Assembly (NCBI GenBank): GCA_964394585.1
Contig: CAYMYI010000084.1
Location: forward strand, 1 to 18,617
Length of the DNA: 18,617 nt
Direction of reading: 5' to 3'
Origin: CAYUJH01 sp964394585
GTDB taxonomy: Bacteria; Bacteroidota; Bacteroidia; Cytophagales; Flammeovirgaceae
Shown: positions 15,650 to 18,617 of the stretch, in pieces
Layout of the letters: every line of letters starts with the position of its first letter
Numbering within the stretch: the first letter of the stretch is position 1
Notes under the pieces: model-generated
Seen by the model: only the letters and a program-made list of their open reading frames with translations
The model's database searches: none
Told to the model about the DNA's origin: nothing
Position numbers and translations under genes: made by a program

Positions 15650-15771
15650 TGAAAAAATGCTCCCTTTACGAAAAGCCTTTTCAACAACCTACAAAGGGTA
15701 CAGTAAGCGCTGTTTCCTCCCAAAGAAAATTTGGTATATTTCCTTTAAAACTCATCAATACAACAACGCTT

Positions 15772-16311
15772 ATGGTTTGGACCCTACTCGAAAAACTCGC
15801 ACACGCTATCGACTCCTTCAACGAGTGGATAGGTCGCGCGGTAGCATGGCTTACCACTGCCCTTGTACTGCTTTTTTGTGCCGATGTATTCATGCGGTAT
15901 TTGCTGCAATATAGCAGCCCGGCAATCTTTGAGTTAGAGTGGCATTTGTTTGCCGTTCTGTTTTTATTTGGTGCCGGCTATACGCTCAAGCACGACAAGC
16001 ACGTTCGCGTAGATGTTTTTTATGCCCGATGGTCAGAAAAGCAAAAAGCATGGATAAACTTGGTAGGAGTGTTGCTATTCCTGCTTCCCTTCTGCCTTGT
16101 GGTAATCCAAGCGGGCATTCCCTACGTGAAAAACGCCTGGTTGATGAACGAGCGCTCCTCGGATCCGGGCGGCTTGCCGGCTCGGTATCTCATCAAAAGT
16201 ACAATGATTGTAGGCTTTGGTTTTTTATGGCTTCAAGGCCTCTCGTTGCTGTGCCGCTCGTTATTGGTGATTGCCCATAAATCGACAAAGTTGAACTCTC
16301 CCAGCCGCTAA
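15772..16311 (+). CDS. TRAP transporter small membrane subunit (DctQ family)
   Basis: I chose the ATG at 15772 (179 residues). An in-frame upstream ATG at 15649 would add 41 polar, non-homologous residues and lie over the trp promoter, whereas family proteins begin close to LLEKLAHAIDSFNEWIGR. The protein has four predicted membrane helices. It carries the DctQ blocks ADVFMRYLLQ, FELEWHLFAVLFLFGAGYTL with KHDKHVRVDVFY, and NERSSDPGGLPARYLIK near the last helix. DctQ pairs with the large DctM subunit to form the membrane part of a sodium- or proton-driven importer of organic acids or similar anions. The dctM-type gene begins 5 bases after its stop, a certain operon. No DctP binding protein is encoded nearby, so the substrate is not predictable. 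Confidence 0.9.
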   Translation: MVWTLLEKLAHAIDSFNEWIGRAVAWLTTALVLLFCADVFMRYLLQYSSPAIFELEWHLFAVLFLFGAGYTLKHDKHVRVDVFYARWSEKQKAWINLVGVLLFLLPFCLVVIQAGIPYVKNAWLMNERSSDPGGLPARYLIKSTMIVGFGFLWLQGLSLLCRSLLVIAHKSTKLNSPSR

Positions 16312-16316
16312 ACGTC

Positions 16317-17630
16317 ATGACTGTATTATTCCTCTTTTTAGCCTTGTTTATTCTTTTATTGCTAGGGTTTCCTGTTGCATTCACCTTAGCCGGGGTATCA
16401 CTCATTTTCGGGTATTTCGTCTTCGGGATTGAGTTTTTCTATTTACTCCCCCTTCGGATTTACGGCACCATGAACAACTTTGTGCTCATTGCCGTACCCT
16501 TGTTTGTGTACATGGGTGTAATGCTCGAAAAATCGGGCATCGCCGAGCGCCTCCTCAACACAATGGCAATGCTATTAGGACGCGTAAAGGGCGGGCTTGC
16601 CATTGCCGTCATCGTAGTAGGGGCGCTGCTAGCCGCTTCCACAGGGATTGTAGGCGCCACTGTAGTTACCATGGGATTGCTCAGCTTACCCGCCATGCTC
16701 AAACGCCACTACAGCCCCACACTCGCAACGGGAACCATTGCTTCGGCAGGCACTTTGGGGCAGATTATCCCCCCGAGTATTGTCCTGGTATTGCTAGGCA
16801 GTGTCATGAACATTTCCGTAGGCGATTTATTCATAGGCGCCATAGTGCCAGGAGTGTTGTTAGTCGTGCTCTACATACTTTATGTGGTAATCATCGCCAT
16901 GGTTCGCCCCTCCGAAGCTCCTTCTGTTCCAGCTAGCGAGTTGGCTACATTCAAAGCTGAGCGTGGTTTTTCCTTGCTCTTCCGCACGTTTGTACTACCG
17001 CTGTTGCTGGTACTTTCAGTGCTGGGCTCCATCTTTGCCGGCATTGCCTCCCCTACCGAAGCCGCCGGAGTAGGTGCTTTTGTAGCCACGTTGCTAACTG
17101 CTTTCGAGAAAAAACTCTCTTTTTCGGTGTTAAAAGAAGTGATGCGAGAAACCACCTTTCTCACGGCGATGGTATTCATGATTTTAATGGGTGCCACAGC
17201 CTTTGGGCTGGTATTTCGAGGAATAGATGGCGATGCCACCCTCATCGGGCTCATTGAAGGAGCCAACCTTAGCCCCTACGCATTTTTAGCTGTGGTGATG
17301 GTTGCTATTTTTATTGCTGGTTTTTTTATCGATTTTATCGAAATTATTTTCATTTTTATGCCGGTGGTAACCCCCATTTTTGCCGCTTACGAGATGAATT
17401 TACTGTGGATTGCCATTTTAGTATCTATGAATTTACAAACCTCGTTTCTAACGCCTCCTTTTGGCTTTTCATTATTCTACTTAAAAGGCGTAGCGCCTCC
17501 CTCTGTAAAAACCAAGCATTTGTACCGAGGCATTTTGCCCTTTATCGCTATTCAACTACTCATGCTCGCCCTCATTATTTGGCAACCCGAAATGGTAACC
17601 TGGCTACCTTCCATCGGTCAAGGGAAATAG
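16317..17630 (+). CDS. TRAP transporter large permease subunit (DctM family)
   Basis: This 437-residue protein is hydrophobic throughout, with about a dozen membrane segments, as expected for DctM, the subunit that carries the transport pathway. Family blocks are visible: LLLLGFPVAFTLAG near the N-terminus, FVLIAVPLFVYMGVMLEKSG, GLAIAVIVVGALLAASTGIVGATVVTMG (in part), YSPTLATGTIASAGTLGQIIPPSIVLVL, ASPTEAAGVGAFVA, and FIDFIEIIFIFMPVVTPI. The glycine/serine/threonine-rich loops around residues 100-165 are typical of the ion-coupled fold. Length and motif order are normal and no residue loss is seen. It follows the DctQ gene after 5 bases and ends before a convergent gene, so the operon here is DctQ-DctM only. 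Confidence 0.95.
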   Translation: MTVLFLFLALFILLLLGFPVAFTLAGVSLIFGYFVFGIEFFYLLPLRIYGTMNNFVLIAVPLFVYMGVMLEKSGIAERLLNTMAMLLGRVKGGLAIAVIVVGALLAASTGIVGATVVTMGLLSLPAMLKRHYSPTLATGTIASAGTLGQIIPPSIVLVLLGSVMNISVGDLFIGAIVPGVLLVVLYILYVVIIAMVRPSEAPSVPASELATFKAERGFSLLFRTFVLPLLLVLSVLGSIFAGIASPTEAAGVGAFVATLLTAFEKKLSFSVLKEVMRETTFLTAMVFMILMGATAFGLVFRGIDGDATLIGLIEGANLSPYAFLAVVMVAIFIAGFFIDFIEIIFIFMPVVTPIFAAYEMNLLWIAILVSMNLQTSFLTPPFGFSLFYLKGVAPPSVKTKHLYRGILPFIAIQLLMLALIIWQPEMVTWLPSIGQGK

Positions 17631-17714
17631 AAGGCAAATCGCTGATGAAATTGAATTTTCAAACCGTCGGGGGATACTCCTATTATTCCCAAAATAATTA
17701 ATTATGGGTATAAC

Positions 17715-18617
17715 TTACTTTACCATAAATTTTTTGGTTATTGATACGCCATCGGTAGTAATGATTTTAACAAAGTAGTGCGTATCGTGTAAATTTTGAG
17801 TAGGAATAAAAAGTGTATTTTGTCCTTGCGAAAAATACATGCTCTGTGTCAAAATAATTTTTCCTAACACATCATATAATTCATAAATTACATTGCCTGC
17901 ATTTTTTTGGTTGAAGTCAATGTAAAAAGTTGCGTTTTTAGACACAGGGTTCGGATATGTTCGAAGGTTAAAAACATCAGGCTTCTTAAAGACGGAAATT
18001 ACCTTACTGTATGTAAAAGTACCGTCAAAGTCAACTTGCGTTAAACGGTAATATGCCTGCCCTACGAGCGGATCAGTATCTACCATTTGGTAATTGCGTA
18101 AGCCTATATAGGTTCCTGCACCTTCTATTCGTTCTAGCGTATTAAATGCCAAACCATCGCCGGAGCGTTCTATCAAAAAATAAGCGTTGTTAATTTCCGC
18201 TGCAGTTGCCCATGTAATTTCCACATTGCCCGATACCGTATAAGCATCGAATTGAAGAAGTTCGATAGGTAAAGTCGTATTACACGTTGCCGGACACACT
18301 TCTACTGCTGCACCCGGTTTAAAATCTGCTGAATTACTGTTATCGCACGCTACAATTGCCGCATCGCCCGATAGAGGCTGATTAAAATTAGTGATAGTAT
18401 TAATATTGATAGAGGCACAAGTAGCATTGGTACAAACCGAATTAGCCTGATTGTTCGCCGAGAATGTACCTACCTCAAAATTGGTCAGATTTCCTAACAC
18501 AATTACATCTTCGGCACTAGAATTAATGGTTAGAACACTAGAATTGAAAATCCCTAAATTATGAGTCTGTTGGGAAATTTTATTTTGTTGTTTTGCCAAT
18601 TCGCCAAAGCGACATAG
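17715..18617 (-). CDS. Secreted surface protein with type IX secretion sorting domain, C-terminal part
   Basis: The frame is open from the window edge (18617) to the stop at 17715, so the N-terminus is missing. A TTG at 18599 is not a start, because the frame continues upstream of it (LCRFGE, then AKQQNK). The first 105 visible residues are Asn/Thr/Ser-rich with several Cys (SVCTNATC, ACDNSN, EVCPATC). The middle, from LPIELLQFDAYTVSGNVEITW through NAYFLIERSGDG to YYRLTQVDFDG, is a linker domain common before sorting domains in Bacteroidota. The last 75 residues, with YPNPVSKNATFYID, YDVLGK and the basic end SITKKFMVK, are a type A T9SS C-terminal domain. That domain directs export across the outer membrane and is removed on the cell surface. 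The function of the missing N-terminal part cannot be told. Confidence 0.9.
   Translation of the reverse strand, partial: LCRFGELAKQQNKISQQTHNLGIFNSSVLTINSSAEDVIVLGNLTNFEVGTFSANNQANSVCTNATCASININTITNFNQPLSGDAAIVACDNSNSADFKPGAAVEVCPATCNTTLPIELLQFDAYTVSGNVEITWATAAEINNAYFLIERSGDGLAFNTLERIEGAGTYIGLRNYQMVDTDPLVGQAYYRLTQVDFDGTFTYSKVISVFKKPDVFNLRTYPNPVSKNATFYIDFNQKNAGNVIYELYDVLGKIILTQSMYFSQGQNTLFIPTQNLHDTHYFVKIITTDGVSITKKFMVK

Noticed and set aside
15436..15723. A 95-codon minus-strand frame across the trp leader region
   Set aside because: It is an alternative frame of the leader, terminator and promoter region. It has no domain features and overlaps the WWW leader peptide, which explains the region better.
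15649..15771. Longer N-terminus of the DctQ protein from the ATG at 15649
   Set aside because: The extra 41 residues do not resemble family N-termini and overlie the trp promoter. The ATG at 15772 places the start just before the first conserved block.
17675..17696. Possible hairpin (GGGGAT with ATTCCC) between the DctM and sorting-domain genes
   Set aside because: The stem is only 6 bp with a G-T pair, and neither strand has a following T run, so it is not a credible terminator.
17405..17701. A 98-codon plus-strand frame overlapping the end of the DctM gene
   Set aside because: It overlaps the DctM frame for most of its length. The DctM frame carries the family motifs, and this one has none.

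Overview
The window comes from a member of the Bacteroidota, probably a free-living, Cytophagales-like or related lineage (the order is inference). The signs are an FtsZ ending in the phylum-typical FLHDNVD tail, a C-terminal type IX secretion sorting domain, a DUF5117-type met-zincin protease, a THUMP-like methyltransferase, starts without Shine-Dalgarno sequences, and a possible -33/-7 type promoter. TGA is a normal stop here: it ends the methyltransferase and exonuclease genes.

Layout. 1-565 (+) is the 3' end of ftsZ, followed by an intrinsic terminator. 835-3309 (+) is a secreted zinc metalloprotease. It faces a minus-strand run across a strong bidirectional terminator. That run (3395-10031) holds a membrane-anchored transglutaminase-like protein, a DUF350 membrane protein, an M20/carbamoylase-like protein that has lost most metal and catalytic residues, a fused double-ATPase of the oligopeptide ABC family, a GT2 polyisoprenyl-phosphate glycosyltransferase split by one in-frame TGA, and a TesA-like SGNH lipoprotein hydrolase. 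A short unlisted membrane ORF (10085-10246), a THUMP-like methyltransferase and a MaoP-like/DEDDh exonuclease fusion then run on the plus strand.

12425-15420 (-) is a compact trpE-trpG-trpD operon for the first two steps of tryptophan synthesis from chorismate. Upstream is a trpL leader peptide gene too short for normal ORF calling, with three consecutive Trp codons. It is followed by a terminator hairpin and by hand-foldable protector and antiterminator pairings, which is a complete ribosome-mediated attenuator layout. trpC, trpF, trpB and trpA are not in the window.

15772-17630 (+) encodes the small and large membrane subunits of a TRAP transporter, without a substrate-binding protein. 17715-18617 (-) is the C-terminal part of a type IX-secreted surface protein that runs off the window edge.

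The most notable points are the trp attenuator, the single nonsense codon in an otherwise intact glycosyltransferase, the eroded M20 enzyme, and the MaoP-like (DUF413) domain fused to an exonuclease. I saw no mobile element, CRISPR array, tRNA or rRNA.
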